In this document: in pieces, positions 1-9,849 of the stretch
How positions within the stretch are numbered: the first letter of the stretch is position 1
Layout of the letters: each line of letters begins with the position of its first letter
From: Pyricularia pennisetigena
Taxonomy: Eukaryota > Ascomycota > Sordariomycetes > Magnaporthales > Pyriculariaceae
DNA length: 64,000 nt
NCBI RefSeq assembly: GCF_004337985.1
Contig: NC_043740.1
Span: 4,277,030 to 4,341,029 of the forward strand
Direction: 5' to 3'
Made by a program: the position numbers and the translations under genes
The notes under the pieces: generated by a model
What the model saw: only the letters and a program-made list of their open reading frames with translations
Database searches by the model: none
What the model was told of the DNA's origin: nothing

Positions 1-1
1 G

Positions 2-127
2 CCGGTATTTGGGGCCGCAGCCTTTGGGATCGCCTTCGGCAGCAAAATGTTCCTCAGGTACCATAACAAAAAGCTCAGGAAGAGGTCCGACGAGACGGGC
101 GAGGTCTACAACCCCTATATCCACTAA
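2..127 (+). CDS. 3' end of an unidentified host gene (last 41 codons)
   Basis: An open frame enters from the left edge and stops at TAA 125-127. The 41 visible residues start with a small, hydrophobic, Gly/Ala/Phe-rich stretch (about residues 1-17), which looks like the end of a membrane segment. A strongly basic stretch follows (Lys/Arg-rich, about residues 20-31) and then an acidic-polar tail ending in His. Base composition is clearly more GC-rich than the flanking DNA and there is no RIP damage, so I read it as a real gene end or last exon. I do not recognise the family; a short membrane protein with a basic C-terminal tail is a guess from composition only. The next transposon terminus starts about 155 bp after the stop. 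Confidence 0.55.
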   Translation, partial: PVFGAAAFGIAFGSKMFLRYHNKKLRKRSDETGEVYNPYIH

Positions 128-282
128 CTGGCTTGCGCTTCGTTATTACACGGCATTGTGCAGATAATTTCCGTCGTTAATGCGTATAATTTCTCAAAAG
201 CATTTTGGCTGGGGGGCTTTTCGTCGCCGGTAGTAAGGGGAACAAATTAGGTAAAGCACCTGTCCGAAAATATCGCAACGAT
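128..282. other. 3' flank of the first gene, nothing recognised
   Basis: Short non-repeated intergenic sequence between the stop codon at 125-127 and the first transposon terminus. No terminator, RNA or open frame stands out. Confidence 0.5.
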
Positions 283-942
283 TAGTTTTAATGCTTCAAC
301 TAAACCCCCCTGCTTCGGAGTAGGGACCGAACGCTCCATACACCTTTTAGCCACAGAGTTTTTCGACCAATTACATTGGCCGAAAAAATTACGCTCGTTT
401 TAATTTGAGGACAATTTCTCGCATTTCACCGTTTATAGCGGGTATTTGGGCTATATATACAGTGTAACCGCAAAAAATAGCAGTATAAACGCTGTACAAA
501 AAGAAATATTTAAACACAAAAATAAATAAATATCGTAAAAATATAAGGTAACCTGCGTTGCATTATTTCGAATTTGTTTGTTTTATAATGCAAAAAGCAT
601 ATGAACGGCTGTTTTGGGTTTAATGATATTTAAGTATTATATTTACTGTTATATTTTTTATACCAACGCTTATTTTTGGTTATTTAGTAGCATTAACGAT
701 CTATTTTACAATTAAAAATACCAACTAACTAACTTAAGTTTTGGCCAGTTTTATGGTGCAGATCGCATTTATTTATCCATTCAAATTAATACTGGATTAA
801 TACTTGTATTAAACTTTATAAAACATGATTTTTCTAAGTTTTATTCGATTTAATGAAGTAACAAATAATAAAATAGTACAAATTCACCATTTTTTTGCAA
901 AATAATAATTGAGTTTAATATTCGTAAAACCGTGGTTTTATT
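283..942 (+). mobile_element. A/B-family TIR element, A-end fragment (A/B-1)
   Basis: The first ~180 bp are a RIP-damaged copy of the A terminus seen at 6789 and 48956. It carries the tip TAGTCTCAGTGCTCAGACTA in C-to-T-mutated form, the CCCCCTGC hairpin segment, and the inner TTTCGCC...GTTTATAGCGG motif. The AT-rich interior (about 460-942) includes a GGTAACCTGCGTTGCA block that recurs inside other family members (about 4090 on the minus strand, and 4460). No coding capacity is visible. The element is interrupted at 943 by the A tip of a second member. A 38-bp A tip in reverse orientation at 5466-5503 may be its other end, but no matching target duplication flanks the pair, so the pairing is uncertain. 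Confidence 0.6.
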
Positions 943-957
943 TAGTTTTTGTGTTTA

Positions 958-2842
958 CAGTGGGTGACCCACAAGTGGACATGCACCTGAAGTAGACACC
1001 TGTTTTGTTAGCAATTTCTAACATCCTTAACACAACCCACCTACTTCAACGCGACAACGCACCGCAAATAACGCGTTTTTAAAGCCGAAAAAAGCCGTGA
1101 TGCCGAGAGATTTGGAATTTAGGCTTACCCAGGCGGTTAAAGCCGTAAAATCAGGTATTTCGAAAAATAAAGCGGCCGCGCAGTGGGCCGTGCCAAAAAC
1201 CACCTTTATGCGTCGCCTTAACGGCGTTTTCGATCGAAAATAAACCCATAAACCGTATTAACTATTTTCTAACGAATAAAAAAGGTTCGTTAACCGTTAA
1301 ATCGAAATCGAAAAACTCGTTGGAAGGGCGCCCACGCACCAAATAATTAAAAATTTCGCTTTTTTTCTAATACCGCCGAAAAAACGCGTAAACGCCTTCG
1401 GTAAGCGTTGGTTGGCCGGTTTTTTACGCCGTAATAAATATATTAAAACCAAATCCGGGATTTTTTTGGAGGGTACGCGAGCTAAAAAAGCCACGGCCGA
1501 ATCGATCCGGGCGTTTTATAACCAATACCAACGAATAATTACCGAATTCGAAATTAAGCCCAAATATATCGTAAATATAAACGAATACGGTTTCCAATAA
1601 GGCGATACAACGGCCGGAAAAATATACGGTTTATCTTTCGTAAAACGCCGGAATTAAATTGAAATTATATATACGTTAAATACCATTTGGGCGTCGATTA
1701 TCGAGGCGGTAATTGCAAAAGGAAAAAAATTTACCCTAACCGTAATCCAAACGGGCAATATTTTATAAACGCAGTGGTTTCCATTTAATATTAAAGATTG
1801 GGCGTACGATTCGACTCCCACGGGCTGGTTTAATTTTAAAATCGTTTTTAAATGGTTAAAACAGGTTTTTTTACTTGAAACGAAACTAGATATTAGTATA
1901 AAATGGCGGTTATTAGTATTGGATTAAATTTTAACGCATTAATTAATTAAATTTATATTTAAAACGTTTAAAAACAGGGTTTTCCTCGAATATTTACCTG
2001 TTTATAGCTCATATTTTATTTAACCGTTAAATATTTCTGTTTTTAGCCCTATTAAAACCTATTACCGGTAATATATAAGATTTTTTACGTCGTTAAATAT
2101 TATTGCGTCTAAATAACGAAAACGGTTCCTTACCGCCTATCGAAACGTTTTTGCAACCGGTTTATCGGTTCGTAACGTAATTTCCGGCTTCCGTAAAACC
2201 GGGATTTGGCCGGTAATACCCCCTTAAACATTAATTCCGGATCGAATGGTAAATCCTAACCTAGGGGTTACTTAGGTAACGATTTTTAACCGTAATTCGG
2301 ATTAAAATATGGTTAACGTTATTTTCGGGACCCCAAAAACCTCCCAAAATATTAAAAAGCAGGTTATACAAATAATAGGCCGGTTGGGCGAATGCAGAAA
2401 AAATTTAGCTAATTTTGTACAAAAAGTATCCAAAACCATGGATTATTAAGTTGTTTAAATCGCGAATTTCACCTCCGAAAATAAACGGTTAAACGAAAAA
2501 ATTAAGATTTTTAAACCTGTATTTAAAAAACGCGTGCGCCGCGAAACCCAAAACTCCTTTTATAAACAGGCCGGTATATAGGAAACGGTTTACGGTTTGG
2601 ATTAAAAAAGGGCGGCCATAAAGGCTAAGATCCGCTAATAACACCGAAATTAGGATTAGGACCAGGGATTTACGGTTTTATTTTTGGATTATAATGTAGA
2701 GGAGCTTTTTGCGAATTAATAGATATAGGTTTTATTGCGATTTACTGCGGAAAAACGATCAATTGCATGTTCGTTGTTTTTATGGCAGTTTTTCGGGAGG
2801 GTGTCCACTTCAGGGGCATGTCCACTTCTGGGTCACCCACTG
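958..2842 (+). mobile_element. pogo/Fot-type Tc1-mariner DNA transposon (pogo-1)
   Basis: The element is bounded by inverted repeats of about 44 bp that begin CAGTGGGTGACCCA on the left and end TGGGTCACCCACTG on the right. The dinucleotide TA flanks both sides (956-957 and 2843-2844), the target duplication typical of Tc1/mariner elements. Length is 1885 bp. It sits inside the A tip of an A/B element, whose sequence continues exactly across the insertion. The transposase frame is present but broken by many TAA/TAG codons. Confidence 0.9.
1099..2700 (+). pseudogene. pogo/Fot-type DDE transposase (RIP-killed)
   Basis: An ATG at 1099 opens a basic N-terminus that looks like a Psq-type helix-turn-helix: a run ending 'KAVKSG' followed by 'SKNKAAAQWAVPKTTFMRR'. 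At 1412-1600 comes the CENP-B-type DNA-binding region, with an 'RAKKAT' segment like the R.KA motif of Fot/Tigger proteins, and then the first catalytic block read as NINEYGF, where the family has N.DE.GF. A 'RLLVLD' block near 1900-1925 fits the second catalytic aspartate. The frame is interrupted every few tens of codons by TAA or TAG, consistent with CAA/CAG hit by RIP. The protein would have made the cut-and-paste transposase of pogo-1 and is surely inactive. The extent of the 3' end is approximate. Confidence 0.8.
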
Positions 2843-2985
2843 TAGACTAGACCCCCCTGTTTCGCAGCGCGGACCGGGCGCTCCATATTCCTTTTAACCA
2901 TATGGCTTCTCGGCCAATTATTTAGTCCGAAAAAATCGCGCTCGTTCTAATTTGAGGACAACTTGTCGCATTTCGCCGTTTATAG

Positions 2986-4359
2986 TAGTCTCAGGGCTCA
3001 TCCCTGAAGCCCAGAGCTCCACAATTGATCCATTTCGTGGCTCAATTGCGGCTTTGCAATATACCTGTGGGTTTATCCAAAAAACGCTCTGGTTTAGGTT
3101 TGAGGATAATTTGTCGATTTTCGCCGCTTGTAGCGGTATTGTCGTCAATTCGGCGACTAAAATTCCGTTCTCAAAAAATAAATAAAAATTGTAAAAATAA
3201 ACGGTTTGCACGTTGAAGGTAATATTTAATACCGCTATTAGCAACGATTTGATTAATATTTTTACATGTACAATTGGGCGAATTTGCTAGGCCCTGCTTT
3301 TAATCCGTTTATGGGGGTATTGTCTTTTCGATTTGATTTCGATTTTCGATTTGTTTTTATATTTGTTTTTAGTTTTTTTAACCAAATTTCAAGACTCTTA
3401 CACGTGGGGGGTGATATACGTATAAATAACGGTATATCGAATTCTGGTATATATACCTGATTATATGAGCCGCTAAATTAGCGGATAGGTAAGGTATATA
3501 TAATTTTGTATACAATTTACAATCGAAACACTTTTATATTTTTATCAACTTTATCGATGATAAAACTAGAATCTCAGGGATTGGATGACGTATATATACA
3601 AACGTCTACGTAAAATCCGTTTCCAATATCAGTTTTAACAATGTTTTTATCAAAGAAAATGGTAAAATTGTATTGTTTTTATATTTTTTATTTTATTTTA
3701 TAAAATAAAATTGGTAGAAGAACGTTAAATGATGATTATATATAACAGCATAATGCGATTGCTGTACTTGTTTCTTTTTATTCTACGAATAACTGGGCGA
3801 ACTATTGAATTTTTCAATAAGTTATTTACTAAAATAAAATTATTCATATATCATTTATTTTAAGTGATAATTGCAGTCACTTTCCACCGCCGCGTTAGTT
3901 TAAAGGCCGTTTTTTCATGAATATATTTTAACCCTACCCAATACTATTATTCAAAATAATAAATTAAATATAATACAATAGATTAAAACTTAGAAAATAT
4001 ATTTAATACTTAAATATCTATATAACCAAAAGAGCGATCCAAACGGTTTCTGCGTCAAAAAATGTAAAAAAAGTCAAATACTGCAACGCAGGTTACCCCA
4101 TATCTTTATGATTTTTGTTTTTTTATTTATTCGATTATTTAATTGCATACTGTGATTGAACTATTACTGTTGCGTTTACAGTGCGAATATAGTGCAAATA
4201 GCGGCCATAAGCGGCGAAAATCGACAAGTTGTCCTCAGACTAGAACGAGCGCGATCTTTTCGGCCAATGCAGTTGGTCGAAGAACCATGTGGTTAAAAGG
4301 TACATGGAGCGGTCGGTCCCCACTGCGAAGCAGGGGGTCTAGTCTAAGGACTGAGACTA
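2986..4359 (+). mobile_element. Short non-autonomous A/B-family element (A/B-3)
   Basis: The B terminus (TAGTCTCAGGGCTCATCCC...) starts at 2986 and an inverted A terminus ends at 4359 (…GACTGAGACTA), giving 1374 bp. The flanking 9-mers CGTTTATAG (2977-2985) and GGTTTATGG (4360-4368) agree at 7 of 9 positions, so this is a 9-bp target duplication with decay. The interior holds one copy of the family's internal repeat (about 3390-3620, reverse orientation), including the ACGTGGGGG block and the ACGTCAACGTAAAATC-like block. No coding frame of its own is credible. Confidence 0.75.
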
Positions 4360-5465
4360 GGTTTATGGCGGGTATTTGCACATTATTCGCATTACATACG
4401 CAGAAACTAACAGTCTAACTATTGTATGCAGTTGAAAATTCAATTAAAAAATGGTAAGAATATAGGGTAACCTGCGTTGCAATATTTGGACTTTTGTTAT
4501 GTTTTGAGCGCAAAAACCGCTGTTATAGCTCCTTTAGTTATTTCAATGTTTAAATATTAAATATGTTTCCTATTTTTTGATATATTATATAATATTTAGC
4601 TTCTTATTATGACTAATAATTTTATATTATAAAATAAGGATTTTTACCGTTGGAATGGTGTGAAATGCATGCAATCATCATTGAAAATAAATATTTTCCC
4701 AGTTTTTTTATTTTAACATATATTTAGTTTAGAAATCAACTGACTAACCGAGCTATTTATAAAACCCAAAGAACTTAACTATATTCATTATATACCAATA
4801 AAAATACCAATATTATTTCATTAACCGAAGTAAAACAAATTAATTAACATTGATATTACAAATCGTATTACACGAGGACGTGTGCTTATACATATAATTT
4901 AATACTTGAGATTGTGGTTTTAACATCGTTCAAATTGGTAAAAATACAAAAGCGTTTCGATTATAAATTTTGTATAATATTAAACATATTTTACCTATCC
5001 GTTCATTTGACGGCTTTTGTAATAAGGTATATAAATCACAATATTGCATATTAATATATATACGTATACAACCCCCACGTACGAAGATTTTGAACTTTGG
5101 TTGAAAAATAGAAAATAATATAAAAGAATATCGAAAACCGACAAAGAATCGAAAGAAACAGTACCGCCATAAACGGATTCAAGGCAGGTGGTATTGCATT
5201 CGCCGAATTATACGTATTCGAATAAAGATAAATCGTTCTTGATAGCCGTATGAAATATTACATCCAACGTGCAATCCGTTTATTCTTTTTTTTACGGAGT
5301 GTTAATCGCCAAAATGCTGAAAATCTCGCCATAAACGGCGAAAATCGACGAGTTGTCCTCAGACCTAAACCAAAGCGTTCTTTGGATGGACACACAGGTA
5401 CACTGCAAAGCTATAATTGGCCATAATTGTGGAGCCTTGGGTTTCAGGGATAGACCCTGAAACTA

Positions 5466-5503
5466 ACTGCGAAGCAGGGGGTCTAGCTTAAACATTGAAA
5501 TTA
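5466..5503 (-). mobile_element. Solo 38-bp A tip of an A/B element
   Basis: The sequence reads as the reverse complement of the outermost A terminus (CTGCGAAGCAGGGGG, then a RIP-altered GTCTAGTCTAAGCACTGAGACTA). It abuts the B end at 5465, as if one family member had inserted 38 bp inside another. Confidence 0.5.
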
Positions 5504-6000
5504 GGATTAATGCGTAAATCAAGGCCGAATTTAACACTTGCGTGTTGAAAACCTTACCTGGTTTATTAAACTTATTAATAATATTATCAGAGGATAAGTA
5601 AATATTTTAACTACTATTTTCGCGTTTTTTGTTTATATTTTTTACTCATATTTTTTTATTTATATTTTTTCATTTATATTGTTTATTTCTATTTTTTCTC
5701 TTTATATCTCTTCATTTATATTTTTTATTTATATTTTTTCTATTTATATTTTTCTATTTAAATTTTTATATTTATATTTTTCTATTTATTCTTTTTTATT
5801 TTTTATGTTTTTCTGTTTTTTTATTTTTTCTTTGAATTGCGATAAAAAAGTAATAGTTTGCTACCGTTTCACAATATATTAACGATCGCCAACCTCCCAG
5901 TTATCTTTCTGGTGTTTTCTTTTATCCAGCTATTTTTCCCCAGCTTTTTGCAATTCCGATCCCTTTACATTATTAATCGTTCCTGAATAAACCGTTAACA
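5504..6000. promoter_or_regulatory. Upstream region of the secreted-protein gene, with a T-rich tract
   Basis: This stretch is not obviously repeated elsewhere in the window. Positions 5625-5835 are a low-complexity TTTATATTTTT-like tract of about 200 bp, which only looks coding by chance. The last ~120 bp before the ATG at 6001 are pyrimidine-rich, as in many fungal promoters. I see no clear TATA box or known operator. Confidence 0.4.
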
Positions 6001-6570
6001 ATGCGCGCCATTTCCTTTTTCCCTTTGCTTTTGGTCGGCGTTATAACTGTACCTATACCCGCTACCGAGCAAATTTCCGCCGACCTTCAAACTCGAAAAC
6101 CTTTGGAATATTTAATTTCGGATAAATCCGCCCAGGAATATACCCATATATGCGAATATCGTTCGAACGGATCCGGCGACGACAAATATCGCCTGACGGA
6201 ATTAAAAAGCCCAAATTTTAAAGTTGACAAACCTTGTGAAAATTTGTATTGTGCTGGATACGACCGGAAACCGGCCCTTAATTTGGAATATTGTGCGAAA
6301 GGAGAAAAGCCAGCCGCGCCGAAAAATAAAAATAAATGGAAACGTTTTTGGGGCAGCAGAAAGGAAAATCCCAAACCTAACAAAAAGGTTCTCGTAGAAG
6401 ATAAAGCCAAATATCCCTCTCATGGGGAATCGCGTGGGTCTTATAAACCACCTGGCCCGCCGTTAAAAGAAGACGAGGAAAAGAAGAATGCTAAACCGGT
6501 TAAGAAATTTCTCATTCACCCAGAGCTTCACCCTGACGCCCGTTGGCCCAGTTACCTCTCCCAACAATAA
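6001..6570 (+). CDS. Small secreted protein, candidate effector (189 aa)
   Basis: This is an intact single-exon frame from ATG 6001 to TAA 6568-6570. Residues 1 to about 20 form a clear signal peptide (basic start, core SFFPLLLVGVITV, probable cleavage near Ala21). The mature part has four cysteines (near residues 51, 79, 83 and 97), enough for two disulfides, and then a lysine/proline-rich hydrophilic tail from about residue 100. There are no membrane segments after the signal and no recognised enzyme motif. Codon use and GC content differ sharply from the surrounding RIP-degraded DNA, and no stop interrupts it. Both flanks are transposons, and a Copia LTR begins 66 bp after the stop. Small size, secretion, cysteines and a repeat-rich AT setting are typical of fungal effectors. 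The host target and function cannot be read from the sequence. Confidence 0.8.
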   Translation: MRAISFFPLLLVGVITVPIPATEQISADLQTRKPLEYLISDKSAQEYTHICEYRSNGSGDDKYRLTELKSPNFKVDKPCENLYCAGYDRKPALNLEYCAKGEKPAAPKNKNKWKRFWGSRKENPKPNKKVLVEDKAKYPSHGESRGSYKPPGPPLKEDEEKKNAKPVKKFLIHPELHPDARWPSYLSQQ

Positions 6571-6636
6571 CCGCTCCCATATTAATTTTGGAAATTTTCG
6601 TCACTTTTCAGTTTTGGGCTACACTTTTAAAACTAG

Positions 6637-9600
6637 TGTTAATTATATGCGTTATTAAGCATGCAAGAGGTCCACTTTTATTGTAGATAAGCCACAATAG
6701 ATAGTGCCGAAATGGGGCTGTCGGGGTTGTCGGATTTTCCGCTATATTTTGTGTATTGCAGGAATTGCGATTCAAAGTGTCAGCGAATTAGTCTCAGTGC
6801 TCAGACTAAAACCCCCCTGCTTCGCAGTGGGGACCGAGCGTTCCATGTACCTTTTAGCCACATGGTTTTTCGACCAATTACATTGGCCGAAAAGATCGCG
6901 CTCGTTTTAGTCTGAGGATATTTTGTCGCATTTCGCCTTTTATGGCGGTACCACCAACGATAATTTGTCGCATTTCGCCCTTTATAGCTGGTAGATACAT
7001 TATATTATAAAAAGGTTTTATTAACGCCCTGCGACCCCACGTTAAATGCAATTAGTTGTATTGTTTATACGCGCAACCAATTAAACAGCGGTATAATTAA
7101 CACATTATATTTGAAATATAATAAAAAAAAGTATAATTATAATAAGCAATTAAATATTCGAATAGAACATTAAATAAAGATTATAAACATATAAAATAAG
7201 CTGCCTCGGATTAATTGGAATTTGAGAATTTTGGAATTGAAAGCCTCGTTCTTATATTTGTTTGATTTAGAAAGAAATTTCAAGTTTTAGTCAAACTTGT
7301 ATTTTATTATTATAACTAGTTATTATTTTGAATAATAATATATAGTACTGATTTAGAACCAATTATCAATATTTATGATTGAGCGAATTCAAAACTATAA
7401 AGCGCATGCAATTATCCTTTAAGACAAAGCTTTTATTAATACTTTTAAATTATTTACTAATTTGCCGAAAAGCTGAATAATTTACGCAAATAACGTTAAA
7501 GTAAAAATAAAATTTATTAGTCCTATTTTGTTATAAGTTTGTATATAATCGTCAACCAACTTGATTTTTATAAACTTTATTTAATTACATGAAGCAAAAA
7601 TAGAAAAATAGCACAAATTCAACATTTCCTTTTATCAAAAAAACTATAAACGGGTATTACAAATCAGATTTCACGTTGACGTTTTTTTATATATTTCATT
7701 CCATCCCTGAAACTTTGGTTTTACTTTTGCAAAAATTGGTAAAAATATAAAAGCGTTCCGATTGTAAATTATATATTAAATTACATACATCTTACCCATC
7801 CGCTTATTTAACGGCTTATATAATTTGATTTATATACCATATTGGAATATTATGCAATATATATATGCCATCCCGCTCGTGCAAAATGCATAAAATTTGC
7901 CTGCAAAATAAAATAATATAGAATCAATTCAATAAAGCAAGAAATCGATTAAAAATATATTTTTAGCATTTTCTTATATAAAAGATTTTCTCAGGCGAAT
8001 GATATTATTTGGATTTAACGTGGACGTTGTTTTATATACGTATTCCAATCCCTGTAGCTTTTGCTTTTTGATCGTTAAAATTGGTACAAATATAAACGAA
8101 TTTAAATTGTAAATTGTATATAAAATGTGTTTACTTTACCTTTCCGCTTAATTGATGGTTTATATAATCCGGGTTCTAAGCCAAAATCTGCTATAACGGT
8201 ATTTATATCTATATAAATATATAAACGACCCTCCACGTGCAAAAATTATAACATTTGGTTAAGAATTGGAAAATAATATTGAAAGAAATCAAAAATCGAA
8301 AAAAAAATCGAATAAACAGTACCGCCATAAACGGGTTAAGGGCAGGTATCATCGAATTCGGCCGTTATAGCAAATAAAAAAATAAATTAAATCGCTGCCA
8401 ATGGCGGTATTAAACGCTATTTTTAACGATATGTTTTTTTTTCAATATTTTGCGTAATTATGGAATAATAAAGGAGTGTCGGTCGAAAAAAAGCCAAAAA
8501 TACCGCTATAAACGGCGAAAATCGACAAATTGTCCTCAAATTTAAACTAAAACGTTTTTTGGATGGACTTACAAATACATTGCAAAGTTTTAATTGAGCC
8601 ACGAAGTGGAGCGAAACGAACGGAGTGGATTAATTGTGGAGCTTTGGGCTTTAGGGAGAAGCCCTGAGACTATTAGCGAATGGAGTTTACCCTATACCGG
8701 GTTCACACCCACCCTGCGTTTACGAGTCAGCAACCCTATATCGAATTGAAACATTTTACCAAATTAGTAAATTAGTGCGAACCCAAAAATGGTTTGTATG
8801 GAAATAAAACTGTTTTTTCAACAACGTATACAAAATAATTTTTCGCAAAATCGTGTACGGCACCGGAACGCTTTCTGGCGTGCGGACCCCCATTTCGATG
8901 TCGGAAAGTATATAAGGGAAATAAAGCAAAATTTCCCCCACCAATGAATTAAAGCTAATAACACAAATTTAATACATAATTTAGTGCATTTAAGCTTGTA
9001 ATTACAGGTTTTATAGCGCAATTAGCACCACGCCGGACCAAAATTAATGCTGAAAGCCCTATTAGTAACACATATTGTTAATAAATTATAAGCCCGGAAA
9101 GGTTTTAGTTTGTGCACCAAAGTGTATTTTCCATCGCTGGAAAACCTGGAATTTAGGCTTTATTTTGGTTATGGTCGCATTTTTACAGCACGTATATTGA
9201 CGAAAATATTGCTGTTTTTATACGAAATTATTGGTTTTGAGCGCTAATTTAGCACCCAACCCCCTGTATTTACAACGGGATCGCTAAAAATTAGCGTTCG
9301 ATTCAGGCCTTTTCAGGTATTGCAGCGATCGCTTGTATTGCAAATCCAAAATCTTTGGTGTGATTTTTGTGGATCGTGCACGCCACCGTGATTGGCTTAA
9401 ATTTTAATAGGGTTTACGCCAGCGAATCAGGGCCATAAACCCCTATATTCATTGGCTAATAACACATTAACTTTTTTTTAATGCGTTTAATAATGTTTAC
9501 AATAACCCACAAACCCATTAAATACTAATACGTTTAATAAGGTTTATAATAGCCCACAAACCCATTAGCGGAATTATGTTAATTGGCTCGTTACCTTACA

Positions 9601-9815
9601 CAATATTTGTACGTTACCCTGTACGATATTTGTACGCTACCCTCCACGATACCCTGCAAATTACCCTGCACCCATTTAACGAATTGTCTTCGTTACGTGC
9701 ACCTGGATTGGTATAAATGCCAGGGCACTTATTAATTGCGGATTTTAGAAATTTGAACCCTGTATTTTTTAGTGGATCACGACCATTAAAAATAATAATA
9801 AACCCTGTAATTGGT
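6637..9815 (+). mobile_element. Copia element copia-3: LTR plus 5' leader, truncated
   Basis: The LTR begins TGTTAATTATATGC at 6637, is interrupted by A/B-4 (6789-8672), resumes at 8682 and ends at about 9083 (…ATTGTTAATA, family consensus TTAACA). Net LTR length is about 0.55 kb, matching both LTRs of copia-1. The sequence 9084-9815 matches the non-coding leader between LTR and gag in copia-1 (47130-47740, minus strand) and copia-2 (48593-48955 with 58046-58200). Similarity stops at about 9815, before the gag start, where another element begins. No gag or pol of copia-3 is present in the window. Confidence 0.75.
6789..8672 (+). mobile_element. Non-autonomous A/B-family element (A/B-4), best-preserved copy
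   Basis: The A terminus starts at 6789 (TAGTCTCAGTGCTCAGACTA) and the inverted B terminus ends at 8672 (…CCCTGAGACTA), 1884 bp in all. The target is known from other copies of the Copia LTR. The flanks TCAGCGAAT (6780-6788) and TTAGCGAAT (8673-8681) are a 9-bp duplication differing by one C-to-T. Inside are two direct repeats of a ~300-bp block (about 7660-7890 and 8000-8260), each with 'GGTAAAAATATAAA'-like, 'CATCCGCTTATTTAACGG'-like and 'CGTGCAAAA'-like segments. Repeated CCGCCATAAACGG and TTTGTCGCATTTCGCC motifs lie near both ends. There is no coding frame, so it must depend on proteins made elsewhere. Confidence 0.85.
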
Positions 9816-9849
9816 AATTACTGTTATAGGGTAAGCCAACGGCCTTGGG

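Larger units (their letters stand above)
943..5465 (+). mobile_element. A/B-family TIR element (A/B-2), split by a pogo element and by A/B-3
   Basis: The A tip lies at 943-957 and resumes at 2843 after the pogo-type transposon. The A-end continues to 2985, where A/B-3 is inserted. The interior resumes at about 4360-4368, and a B terminus in reverse orientation closes the element at 5465. Net length is about 1.25 kb. The interior holds one copy (about 4870-5090) of the family's internal repeat: the 'AAATTGGTAAAAATA' block, the ACCTATCCG...TTGACGGCTT block and a CCCCCACGT block. It is non-coding. The 9 bp outside each end do not match (GGTTTTATT versus ACTGCGAAG), so the ends may have been brought together by recombination. 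Confidence 0.55.

Noticed and set aside
283..5503. A single large element with A termini at both ends
   Set aside because: Flanking 9-mers do not match, and the right A tip is only 38 bp; recombination or separate insertions explain it as well.
5629..5882. Open frames of 67-68 codons rich in Phe, Leu and Ile
   Set aside because: They arise from a TTTATATTTTT-type low-complexity tract; no gene-like composition.
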